From assembly GCA_036172665.1 (NCBI GenBank), contig JAYKNF010000073.1, forward strand, positions 1 through 64,000: a DNA stretch of 64,000 nucleotides, written 5' to 3'. Below are positions 12,766 through 24,834 of the stretch, piece after piece. Origin of the DNA: Prosopocoilus inquinatus. Lineage: Eukaryota; Arthropoda; Insecta; Coleoptera; Lucanidae. The notes beneath the pieces are model-generated. The model did not search any database. It was not told the DNA's origin and saw nothing but the letters and a program-made list of their open reading frames with translations. Position 1 is the first letter of the stretch, and the number at the start of each line of letters is the position of its first letter. The translations under genes and the position numbers were made by a program.

Positions 12766-14106
12766 ATTAGCGTTGTTCCTGTGTAGAATCTAATCGATCC
12801 TTACTCATCTATCATGTTATTTGGCGTTTCGATGGACTCCAGTAACTCTGATGTGAGATACGAAGTTTTCGGACGCAGCAGAAGCTGGAAATAGTTTTAA
12901 ACGAAACAACACGCATTAGCGATGTTCCTGTGATGTATCTAAACGATCCTTACTCATCTATTATGTTATTTGACGTTTGGACGGACTCCAGTAACTCTGA
13001 TGTGAGATACAAAGTTCTCGGACGCAGCAGAAGCTGGAAATAATTTTGAACGAAACAACACGTATTAGCGTTGTTCCTGTGATGTATCTAAACGATCCTT
13101 ACTTATCTAACATGTTATTTAACGTTTGGATGGACTCCAGTATGACTGATGTGAGATACAATGTTTTTGGACGCAGCAGGAGCTGGAAATAGTTTTAAAC
13201 GAAACAACACGTATTAGCGTTGTTCCTGTGCTGTATCTAATCGATCCTTACTTATCTATCATGTTATTTGGCGTTTCGAAGGACTCCAGTAACTTTGATG
13301 TGAGATACAAAGTTTTTGGACGCCGCAGGAGCTGGAAATAGTTTTAAACGAAACAACACGTATTAGCGTTGTTCCTGTGATGTATCTAAACGATCCTTAC
13401 TCATCTATCATGTTATTTGACGTTTGGACGGACTCCAGTAACTCTGATGTGAGATACAAAGTTCTCGGACGCAGCAGGAGCTGGAATTAGTTTTAAACGA
13501 AACAACACGTATTAGCGTTGTTCCTGTGCTCTATCTAATCGATCCTTACTCATCTATCATGTTATTTGGCGTTTCGATGGACTCCAGTAACTTTGATGTG
13601 AGATACGAAGTTCTCGGACGCAGCTGAAGCTGGAAATAGTTTTAAATGAAACAACACGTATTAGCGTTGTTCCTGTGATGTATCTAATCGATCTTTACTC
13701 ATCTATCATGTTATTTGGCGTTTCGATGGACTCCAGTAGCTCTGATGTGAGATACGACGTTTTCGGACGCAGCAGAAGCTGGAAATAGTTTTAAACGAAA
13801 CAACACGCATTAGCGTTGTTCCTGTGATGTATCTAATCGATCCTTACTCATCTATCATGTTATTTGGCGTTTCGATGGACTCCAGTAACTTTGATGTGAG
13901 ATACGAAGTTCTCGGACGCAGCTGAAGCTGGAAATAGTTTTAAACGAAACAACACGTATTAGCGTTGTTCCTGTGATGTATCTAATCGATCTTTACTCAT
14001 CTATCATGTTATTTGGCGTTTCGATGGACTCCAGTAGCTCTGATGTGAGATACGACGTTTTCGGACGCAGCAGAAGCTGGAAATAGTTTTAAACGAAACA
14101 ACACGC
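12766..14106 (+). repeat. Nine-monomer block, copy 2 (copy 1 at 697-2,037)
   Basis: Carries the same rare markers as copy 1, in order: GTGTAGAAT at 12,781, TATGACTGATG near 13,141, CGCCGCAGG near 13,321 and GTGCTCTATC near 13,526. It ends exactly where HOR-A copy C1 begins, so 14,107 is a domain boundary produced by rearrangement. Confidence 0.85.
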
Positions 14107-14702
14107 ATTAGCGTTGTTCCTGTGATGTATCTAATCGATCCTTACTCATCTATCATGTTATTTGACGTTTGGACGGACTCCAGTAACTCTGATGAGATAT
14201 TCAAAGTTCTCGGACGCAGTAGAAGCTGGAAATAGTTTTTAACGAAACAACACGTATTAGCGTTGTTCCTGTGATGTATCTAAACGATCCTTACTTATCT
14301 AACATGTTATTTGACGTTTGGATGGACTCCAGTAAGTCTGATGTGAGATACAAAGTTTTTGGACGCAGCAGGAGCTGGAAATAGTTTTAAACGAAACAAT
14401 ACGTATTAGCGTTGTTCCTGTGATGTATCTAAACGATCCTTACTCATCTATCATGTTATTTGACGTTTGGACAGACTCCAGTAACTCTGATGTGAGATAC
14501 AAAGTTCTCGGACGCAGCAGGAGCTGGAAATAGTTTTAGACGAAACAACACGTATTAGCGTTGTTCCTGTGCTGTATCTAACCGATCCTTACTCATCTAT
14601 CATGTTACTTGGCGTTTCGATGGACTCCGGTAGCTCTTATGTGAGATACGACTTTTTCGGACGCAGCAGAAGCTGGAAATAGTTTTAAATGAAACAACAC
14701 GC

Positions 14703-14851
14703 ATTAGCGTTGTTCCTGTGATTTATCTAATCGATCCTTACTCATTTATCATGTTATTTGACGTTTGGACGGACTCCAGTAACTCTGATGTGAGATACAA
14801 AGTTCTCGGACGCAGGAGAAGCTGGAAATAATTTTGAACGAAACAACACGT
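14703..14851 (+). repeat. Hybrid monomer left by a two-monomer deletion, diagnostic of HOR-A
   Basis: The head (GATTTATC, TCATTTATC) matches the monomers at 5,912, 10,382 and 41,076. The tail (GACGTTTGGACGG, CAGGAGAAGC, AAATAATT) matches the units two monomers further on (6,210; partly 41,374). The join falls in the shared TATCATGTTATTTG. Copies of the hybrid lie 5,364 bp apart in C2, C3 and C4 and again in C5 (near 36,012). Confidence 0.8.
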
Positions 14852-15596
14852 ATTAGCGTTGTTCCTGTGATGTATCTAAACGATCATTACTTATCTAACA
14901 TGTTATTTAACGTTTGGATGGACTCCAGTAAGTCTGAAGTGAGATACAAAGTTTTTGGACGCAGCAGGAGCTGGAAATAGTTTTAAACGAAACAACACGT
15001 ATTAGCGTTGTTCCTGTGCTGTATCTAATCGATCCTTACTTATCTATCATGTTATTTGACGTTTCGATGGACTCCAGTAACTCTGATTTGAGATACGACG
15101 TTTTCGGACGCAGCAGAAGCTGGAAATAGTTTTAAACGAAACAACACGTATTAGCGTTGTTCCTGTGATGTATCTAATCGATCCTTACTTATTTATCATG
15201 TTATTTGACGTTTGGATGGACTCCAGTAACCCTGACGTGAGATACGAAGTTCTCGGACGCAGCAGAAGCTGGAAATAGTTTTAAACGAAACAACACGTAT
15301 TAGCGTTGTTCCTGTGATGTATCTAATCGATCATTACTCATCTATCATGTTATTTGACGTTTGGACGGACTCCAGTAACTCTGATGTGAGATACAAAGTT
15401 ATCGGACGCAGCAGAAGCTGGAAATAGTTTTGAACGAAACAACACGTTTTAGCGTTGTTCCTGTGCTGTATCTAATCGATCCTTACTTATCTATCATGTT
15501 ATTTGACGTTTGGATGAACTCCAGTAACTCTAATGTGAGATACGAAATTTTCGGACGCAGCAGAAGCTGGAAATAGTTTTGAACGAAACAACACGT

Positions 15597-15745
15597 ATTA
15601 GCGTCGTTCCTGTGATGTATCTAAACGATCCTTACTTATCTAACATGTTATTTGACGTTTGGACAGACTCCAGTAACTCTGATGTGAGATACAAAGTTTT
15701 TGGACGCAGCAGGAGCTGGAAATAGTTTTAAACGAAACAACACGT
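15597..15745 (+). repeat. K monomer with an internal conversion-like patch
   Basis: The head is K type (AAACGATCC, TAACATG) and the end is K type (TTTTTGG, CAGGAGC), but the middle reads GGACAGACTCCAGTAACTC instead of the K sequence GGATGG...TAAGTC. The rearranged copy near 42,310 has an ordinary K middle. The patch of about 20 bp is present in all central HOR-A copies. Confidence 0.7.
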
Positions 15746-18700
15746 ATTAGCGTTGTTCCTGTGATGTATCTAAACGATCCTTACTCATCTATCATGTTAT
15801 TTGACGTTTGGACGGACTCCAGTAACTCTGATGTGAGATACAAAGTTCTCGGACGCAGCAGAAGCTGGAAATAATTTTGAACGAAACAACACCTATTAGC
15901 GTTGTTCCTGTGATGTATCTAAAGGATCCTTACTTATCTAACATGTTATTTGACGTTTGGATGGACTCCAGTAAGTCTGATGTGAGATACAAAGTTTTGG
16001 GACGCAGCAGGAGCTGGAAATAGTTTTAAACGAAACAACACGTATTAGCGTTGTTCCTGTGCTGTATCTAATCGATCCTTACTTATCTATCATGTTATTT
16101 GACGTTTCGATGGACTCCAGTAACTCTGATGTGAGATACGAAGTTTTCGGACGCAGCAGAAGCTGAAAATAGTTTTAAACGATACAACACGTATTAGCGT
16201 TGTTCCTGTGATGTATCTAATCGATCCTTACTCATCTATCATGTTAATTGACGTTTGGACGGACTCCAGTAACTCTGATGAGAGATTCAAAGTTCTCGGA
16301 CGCAGTAGAAGCTGGAAATAGTTTTGAGCGAAACAACACGTATTAGCGTTGTTCCTGTGATGTATCTAAACGATCCTTACTTATCTAACATGTTATTTGA
16401 CGTTTGGATGGACTCCAGTAAGTCTGATGTGAGATACAAAGTTTTTGGACGCAGCAGGAGCTGGAAATAGTTTTAAACGAAACAACAAGTATTAGCGTTG
16501 TTCCTGTGATGTATCTAAACGATCCTTACTCATCTATCATGTTATTTGACGTTTGGACAGACTCCAGTAACTCTGATGTGAGATACAAAGTTCTCGGACG
16601 CAGCAGGAGCTGGAAATAGTTTTAAACGAAACAGCACGCATTAGCGTTGTTCCTGTGCTGTATCTAATCGATCCTTACTCATATATCATGTTATTTGACG
16701 TTTCGATGGACTCCAGTAACTCTGATGTGAGATACGAAGTTTTCGGACGCAGCAGAAGCTGGAATTAGTTTTAAACGAAACAACACGCATTAGCGATGTT
16801 CCTGTGATGTATCTAAACGATCCTTACTCATCTATCATGTTATTTGACGTTCGGACGGACTCCAGTAACTCTGATGTGAGATACAAAGTTCTCGGACGCA
16901 GCAGAAGCTGGAAATAATTTTGAACGAAACAACACGTATTAGCGTTGTTCCTGTGATGTATCTAAACGATCCTTACTTATCTAACATGTTATTTGACGTT
17001 TGGATGGACTCCAGTAACCCTGACGTGAGATACGATGTTCTCGGACGCAGCAGAAGCTAGAAATAGTTTCAAACGAAACAACACGCATTCGCGTTGTTCC
17101 TGTGTAGTATCTAATCGATCCTTACTCATCTATCATGTTACTTGACGTTTGGATGGGCTCCAGTAACTCTGATGAGAGATACAAAGATTTCGGACGCAGC
17201 AGAAGCTGGAAATAGTTTTGAACGAAACAACACCTATTAGTGTTGTTCCTGTGATGTATCTAAACGATCCTTACTTATCTAACATGTTATTTGACGTTTG
17301 GATGGACACCAGTATCCCTGATGTGAGATACTAAGTTCTCGGACGCAGCAGAAGCTGGAAATAGTTTTAAACGAAACAACACGTATTAGCGTTGTTCCTG
17401 TGATGTATCTAATCGATCCTTACTCATCTATCATGTTATTTGACGTTTGGACGGACTCCAGTAACTCTGATGAGAGATTCAAAGTTCTCGGACGCAGTAG
17501 AAGCTGGAAATAGTTTTAAACGAAACAACACGTATTAGCGTTGTTCCTGTGCTGTATCTAATCGATCCTTACTCATATATCATGTTACTTGGCGTTTCGA
17601 TGGACTCCAGTAGCTCTGATGTGAGATACGACGTTTTCGGACGCAGCAGAAGCTGGAAATAGTTTTAAACGAAACAACACGTATTAGCGTTGTTCCTGTG
17701 ATGTATCTAATCGATCCTTACTCATCTATCATGTTATTTGACGTTTGGACGGACTCCAGTAACTCTGATGAGAGATTCAAAGTTCTCGGACGCAGCTGAA
17801 GCTGGAAATAGTTTTAAATGAAACAACACGTATTAGCGTTGTTCCTGTGATGTATCTAATCGACCCTTACTCATCTATCATGTTATTTGGCGTTTCGATG
17901 GACTCCAGTAGCTCTGATGTGAGATACGACGTTTTCGGACGCAGCAGAAGCTGGAAATAGTTTTAAACGAAACAACACGCATTAGCGTTGTTCCTGTGAT
18001 GTATCTAATCGATCTTTACTCATCTATCATGTTATTTGACGTTTGGACGGACTCCAGTAACTCTGATGTGAGATACGACGTTTTCGGACGCAGCAGTAGC
18101 TGGAAATAGTTTTAAACGAAACAACACGCATTAGCGTTGTTCCTGTGATGTATCTAATCGATCCTTACTTATCTATCATGTTATTTGACGTTAGGATGGA
18201 CTCCAGTAACCCTGACGTGAGATACGATGTTCTCGGACGCAGCAGAAGCTGGAAATAGTTTTAAACGAAACAACACGCATTAGCGTTGTTCCTGTGTAGT
18301 ATCTAATCGATCCTTACTCATCTATCATGTTATTTGGCGTTTCGATGGACTTCAGTAACTCTGATGTGATATACGACGTTTTCGGACGCAGCAGCAGCTG
18401 GAAATAATTTTAAACGAAACAACACATATTAGCGTTATTCCTGTGATGTACATAATCGATCCTTACTCATCTATCATGTTATTTGACGTTTGGACGGACT
18501 CCAGTAACTCTGATGTGAGATACAAAGTTATCGGACGCAGCAGAAGCTGGAAATAGTTTTGAACGAAACAACACGTATTAGCGTTGTTCCTGTGCTGTAT
18601 CTAATCGATCCTTACTTATCTAACATGTTATTTGACGTTTGGATGTACTCCAGTAAGTCTGATGTGAGATACAAAGTTTTTGGACGCAGCAGGAGCTGGA

Positions 18701-19470
18701 AATAGTTTTAAACGAAACAACACGTATTAGCGTTGTTCCTGTGCTGTATCTAATCGATCCTTACTCATATATCATGTTATTTGGCGTTTCGATGGACTCC
18801 AGTAGCTCTGATGTGAGATACGACGTTTTCGGACGCAGCAGAAGCTGGAAATAGTTTTAAACGAAACAACACGCATTAGCGTTGTTCCTGTGATGTATCT
18901 AATCGATCCTTACTTATCTATCATGTTATTTGACGTTTGGATGGACTCCAGTAACCCTGACGTGAGATACGAAGTTCTCGGACGCAGCAGAAGCTGGAAA
19001 TAGTTTTAAACGAAACAACACGTATTAGCGTTGTTCCTGTGATGTATCTAATCGATCCTTACTCATCTATCATGTTATTTGACGTTTGGATGGACTCCAG
19101 TAACTCTGATGAGAGATACAAAGATTTCGGACGCAGCAGAAGCTGGATATAGTTTTGAACGAAACAACACCTATTAGCGTTGTTCCTGTGATGTATCTAA
19201 ACGATCCTTACTTATCTAACATGTTATTTGACGTTTGGATGGACTCCAGTAAGTCTGATGTGAGATACAAAGTTTTGGGACGCAGAAGGAGCTGGAAATA
19301 GTTTTAAACGAAACAACACGTATTAGCGTTGTTCCTGTGCTGTATCTAATCGATCCTTACTTATCTATCATGTTACTTGACGTTTCGATGGACTCCAGTA
19401 ACTCTGATGTGAGATACGAAGTTTTCGGACGCAGCAGAAGCTGGAAATAGTTTTAAACGATACAACACGT

Positions 19471-22400
19471 ATTAGCGTTGTTCCTGTGATGTATCTAATC
19501 GATCCTTACTCATCTATCATGTTATTTGACGTTTGGACGGACTCCAGTAACTCTGATGAGATATTCAAAGTTCTCGGACGCAGTAGAAGCTGGAAATAGT
19601 TTTTAACGAAACAACACGTATTAGCGTTGTTCCTGTGATGTATCTAAACGATCCTTACTTATCTAACATGTTATTTGACGTTTGGATGGACTCCAGTAAG
19701 TCTGATGTGAGATACAAAGTTTTTGGACGCAGCAGGAGCTGGAAATAGTTTTAAACGAAACAATACGTATTAGCGTTGTTCCTGTGATGTATCTAAACGA
19801 TCCTTACTCATCTATCATGTTATTTGACGTTTGGACAGACTCCAGTAACTCTGATGTGAGATACAAAGTTCTCGGACGCAGCAGGAGCTGGAAATAGTTT
19901 TAGACGAAACAACACGTATTAGCGTTGTTCCTGTGCTGTATCTAACCGATCCTTACTCATCTATCATGTTACTTGGCGTTTCGATGGACTCCGGTAGCTC
20001 TTATGTGAGATACGACTTTTTCGGACGCAGCAGAAGCTGGAAATAGTTTTAAATGAAACAACACGCATTAGCGTTGTTCCTGTGATTTATCTAATCGATC
20101 CTTACTCATTTATCATGTTATTTGACGTTTGGACGGACTCCAGTAACTCTGATGTGAGATACAAAGTTCTCGGACGCAGGAGAAGCTGGAAATAATTTTG
20201 AACGAAACAACACGTATTAGCGTTGTTCCTGTGATGTATCTAAACGATCATTACTTATCTAACATGTTATTTAACGTTTGGATGGACTCCAGTAAGTCTG
20301 AAGTGAGATACAAAGTTTTTGGACGCAGCAGGAGCTGGAAATAGTTTTAAACGAAACAACACGTATTAGCGTTGTTCCTGTGCTGTATCTAATCGATCCT
20401 TACTTATCTATCATGTTATTTGACGTTTCGATGGACTCCAGTAACTCTGATTTGAGATACGACGTTTTCGGACGCAGCAGAAGCTGGAAATAGTTTTAAA
20501 CGAAACAACACGTATTAGCGTTGTTCCTGTGATGTATCTAATCGATCCTTACTTATTTATCATGTTATTTGACGTTTGGATGGACTCCAGTAACCCTGAC
20601 GTGAGATACGAAGTTCTCGGACGCAGCAGAAGCTGGAAATAGTTTTAAACGAAACAACACGTATTAGCGTTGTTCCTGTGATGTATCTAATCGATCATTA
20701 CTCATCTATCATGTTATTTGACGTTTGGACGGACTCCAGTAACTCTGATGTGAGATACAAAGTTATCGGACGCAGCAGAAGCTGGAAATAGTTTTGAACG
20801 AAACAACACGTTTTAGCGTTGTTCCTGTGCTGTATCTAATCGATCCTTACTTATCTATCATGTTATTTGACGTTTGGATGAACTCCAGTAACTCTAATGT
20901 GAGATACGAAATTTTCGGACGCAGCAGAAGCTGGAAATAGTTTTGAACGAAACAACACGTATTAGCGTCGTTCCTGTGATGTATCTAAACGATCCTTACT
21001 TATCTAACATGTTATTTGACGTTTGGACAGACTCCAGTAACTCTGATGTGAGATACAAAGTTTTTGGACGCAGCAGGAGCTGGAAATAGTTTTAAACGAA
21101 ACAACACGTATTAGCGTTGTTCCTGTGATGTATCTAAACGATCCTTACTCATCTATCATGTTATTTGACGTTTGGACGGACTCCAGTAACTCTGATGTGA
21201 GATACAAAGTTCTCGGACGCAGCAGAAGCTGGAAATAATTTTGAACGAAACAACACCTATTAGCGTTGTTCCTGTGATGTATCTAAAGGATCCTTACTTA
21301 TCTAACATGTTATTTGACGTTTGGATGGACTCCAGTAAGTCTGATGTGAGATACAAAGTTTTGGGACGCAGCAGGAGCTGGAAATAGTTTTAAACGAAAC
21401 AACACGTATTAGCGTTGTTCCTGTGCTGTATCTAATCGATCCTTACTTATCTATCATGTTATTTGACGTTTCGATGGACTCCAGTAACTCTGATGTGAGA
21501 TACGAAGTTTTCGGACGCAGCAGAAGCTGAAAATAGTTTTAAACGATACAACACGTATTAGCGTTGTTCCTGTGATGTATCTAATCGATCCTTACTCATC
21601 TATCATGTTAATTGACGTTTGGACGGACTCCAGTAACTCTGATGAGAGATTCAAAGTTCTCGGACGCAGTAGAAGCTGGAAATAGTTTTGAGCGAAACAA
21701 CACGTATTAGCGTTGTTCCTGTGATGTATCTAAACGATCCTTACTTATCTAACATGTTATTTGACGTTTGGATGGACTCCAGTAAGTCTGATGTGAGATA
21801 CAAAGTTTTTGGACGCAGCAGGAGCTGGAAATAGTTTTAAACGAAACAACAAGTATTAGCGTTGTTCCTGTGATGTATCTAAACGATCCTTACTCATCTA
21901 TCATGTTATTTGACGTTTGGACAGACTCCAGTAACTCTGATGTGAGATACAAAGTTCTCGGACGCAGCAGGAGCTGGAAATAGTTTTAAACGAAACAGCA
22001 CGCATTAGCGTTGTTCCTGTGCTGTATCTAATCGATCCTTACTCATATATCATGTTATTTGACGTTTCGATGGACTCCAGTAACTCTGATGTGAGATACG
22101 AAGTTTTCGGACGCAGCAGAAGCTGGAATTAGTTTTAAACGAAACAACACGCATTAGCGATGTTCCTGTGATGTATCTAAACGATCCTTACTCATCTATC
22201 ATGTTATTTGACGTTCGGACGGACTCCAGTAACTCTGATGTGAGATACAAAGTTCTCGGACGCAGCAGAAGCTGGAAATAATTTTGAACGAAACAACACG
22301 TATTAGCGTTGTTCCTGTGATGTATCTAAACGATCCTTACTTATCTAACATGTTATTTGACGTTTGGATGGACTCCAGTAACCCTGACGTGAGATACGAT

Positions 22401-24834
22401 GTTCTCGGACGCAGCAGAAGCTAGAAATAGTTTCAAACGAAACAACACGCATTCGCGTTGTTCCTGTGTAGTATCTAATCGATCCTTACTCATCTATCAT
22501 GTTACTTGACGTTTGGATGGGCTCCAGTAACTCTGATGAGAGATACAAAGATTTCGGACGCAGCAGAAGCTGGAAATAGTTTTGAACGAAACAACACCTA
22601 TTAGTGTTGTTCCTGTGATGTATCTAAACGATCCTTACTTATCTAACATGTTATTTGACGTTTGGATGGACACCAGTATCCCTGATGTGAGATACTAAGT
22701 TCTCGGACGCAGCAGAAGCTGGAAATAGTTTTAAACGAAACAACACGTATTAGCGTTGTTCCTGTGATGTATCTAATCGATCCTTACTCATCTATCATGT
22801 TATTTGACGTTTGGACGGACTCCAGTAACTCTGATGAGAGATTCAAAGTTCTCGGACGCAGTAGAAGCTGGAAATAGTTTTAAACGAAACAACACGTATT
22901 AGCGTTGTTCCTGTGCTGTATCTAATCGATCCTTACTCATATATCATGTTACTTGGCGTTTCGATGGACTCCAGTAGCTCTGATGTGAGATACGACGTTT
23001 TCGGACGCAGCAGAAGCTGGAAATAGTTTTAAACGAAACAACACGTATTAGCGTTGTTCCTGTGATGTATCTAATCGATCCTTACTCATCTATCATGTTA
23101 TTTGACGTTTGGACGGACTCCAGTAACTCTGATGAGAGATTCAAAGTTCTCGGACGCAGCTGAAGCTGGAAATAGTTTTAAATGAAACAACACGTATTAG
23201 CGTTGTTCCTGTGATGTATCTAATCGACCCTTACTCATCTATCATGTTATTTGGCGTTTCGATGGACTCCAGTAGCTCTGATGTGAGATACGACGTTTTC
23301 GGACGCAGCAGAAGCTGGAAATAGTTTTAAACGAAACAACACGCATTAGCGTTGTTCCTGTGATGTATCTAATCGATCTTTACTCATCTATCATGTTATT
23401 TGACGTTTGGACGGACTCCAGTAACTCTGATGTGAGATACGACGTTTTCGGACGCAGCAGTAGCTGGAAATAGTTTTAAACGAAACAACACGCATTAGCG
23501 TTGTTCCTGTGATGTATCTAATCGATCCTTACTTATCTATCATGTTATTTGACGTTAGGATGGACTCCAGTAACCCTGACGTGAGATACGATGTTCTCGG
23601 ACGCAGCAGAAGCTGGAAATAGTTTTAAACGAAACAACACGCATTAGCGTTGTTCCTGTGTAGTATCTAATCGATCCTTACTCATCTATCATGTTATTTG
23701 GCGTTTCGATGGACTTCAGTAACTCTGATGTGATATACGACGTTTTCGGACGCAGCAGCAGCTGGAAATAATTTTAAACGAAACAACACATATTAGCGTT
23801 ATTCCTGTGATGTACATAATCGATCCTTACTCATCTATCATGTTATTTGACGTTTGGACGGACTCCAGTAACTCTGATGTGAGATACAAAGTTATCGGAC
23901 GCAGCAGAAGCTGGAAATAGTTTTGAACGAAACAACACGTATTAGCGTTGTTCCTGTGCTGTATCTAATCGATCCTTACTTATCTAACATGTTATTTGAC
24001 GTTTGGATGTACTCCAGTAAGTCTGATGTGAGATACAAAGTTTTTGGACGCAGCAGGAGCTGGAAATAGTTTTAAACGAAACAACACGTATTAGCGTTGT
24101 TCCTGTGCTGTATCTAATCGATCCTTACTCATATATCATGTTATTTCGCGTTTCGATGGACTCCAGTAGCTCTGATGTGAGATACGACGTTTTCGGACGC
24201 AGCAGAAGCTGGAAATAGTTTTAAACGAAACAACACGCATTAGCGTTGTTCCTGTGATGTATCTAATCGATCCTTACTTATCTATCATGTTATTTGACGT
24301 TTGGATGGACTCCAGTAACCCTGACGTGAGATACGAAGTTCTCGGACGCAGCAGAAGCTGGAAATAGTTTTAAACGAAACAACACGTATTAGCGTTGTTC
24401 CTGTGATGTATCTAATCGATCCTTACTCATCTATCATGTTATTTGACGTTTGGATGGACTCCAGTAACTCTGATGAGAGATACAAAGATTTCGGACGCAG
24501 CAGAAGCTGGATATAGTTTTGAACGAAACAACACCTATTAGCGTTGTTCCTGTGATGTATCTAAACGATCCTTACTTATCTAACATGTTATTTGACGTTT
24601 GGATGGACTCCAGTAAGTCTGATGTGAGATACAAAGTTTTGGGACGCAGAAGGAGCTGGAAATAGTTTTAAACGAAACAACACGTATTAGCGTTGTTCCT
24701 GTGCTGTATCTAATCGATCCTTACTTATCTATCATGTTACTTGACGTTTCGATGGACTCCAGTAACTCTGATGTGAGATACGAAGTTTTCGGACGCAGCA
24801 GAAGCTGGAAATAGTTTTAAACGATACAACACGT
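19471..24834 (+). repeat. HOR-A copy C2 (36 monomers, 5,364 bp)
   Basis: Second full copy, in register with C1 at +5,364 bp for every landmark checked (GATTTATC at 20,085, GCATTCGCG at 22,449). A private substitution was noticed at 24,147 (TTTCGCG where the other copies have TTTGGCG). Near-identity over 5.4 kb indicates very recent duplication or efficient homogenisation. Confidence 0.92.

Larger units (their letters stand above)
1..14106 (+). repeat. Left mosaic domain: shuffled monomer subtypes without a single fixed higher-order period
   Basis: This domain has the same 149-bp units and unbroken phase as the rest, but no single long period runs through it. Blocks of several monomers recur at spacings of 30 (4,470 bp), 31 (4,619 bp) and 81 (12,069 bp) monomers. 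Subtypes K, R, T, E, D and P are all present, and several monomers join the head of one subtype to the tail of another. It contains a diverged relative of the central HOR-A unit at 2,187-5,966. The pattern fits an older part of the array that has had many unequal exchanges and less recent homogenisation. No gene or non-satellite sequence was seen. Confidence 0.85.
14107..19470 (+). repeat. HOR-A copy C1 (36 monomers, 5,364 bp)
   Basis: First full copy of the central higher-order repeat. Landmarks with positions in this copy are GAGATATTC near 14,192, GTGATTTATC near 14,719 (hybrid monomer 14,703), GTTCGGACGG at 16,849, GCATTCGCG at 17,085, GACTTCAG with TGATATACG near 18,350 and CGCAGAAGG at 19,283. 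Each recurs 5,364 bp later. The base preceding the unit differs from later copies: C1 follows AACGAAACAACACGC, while C2-C5 follow AACGATACAACACGT, as expected if C1 is the edge of the tandem run. Confidence 0.92.
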
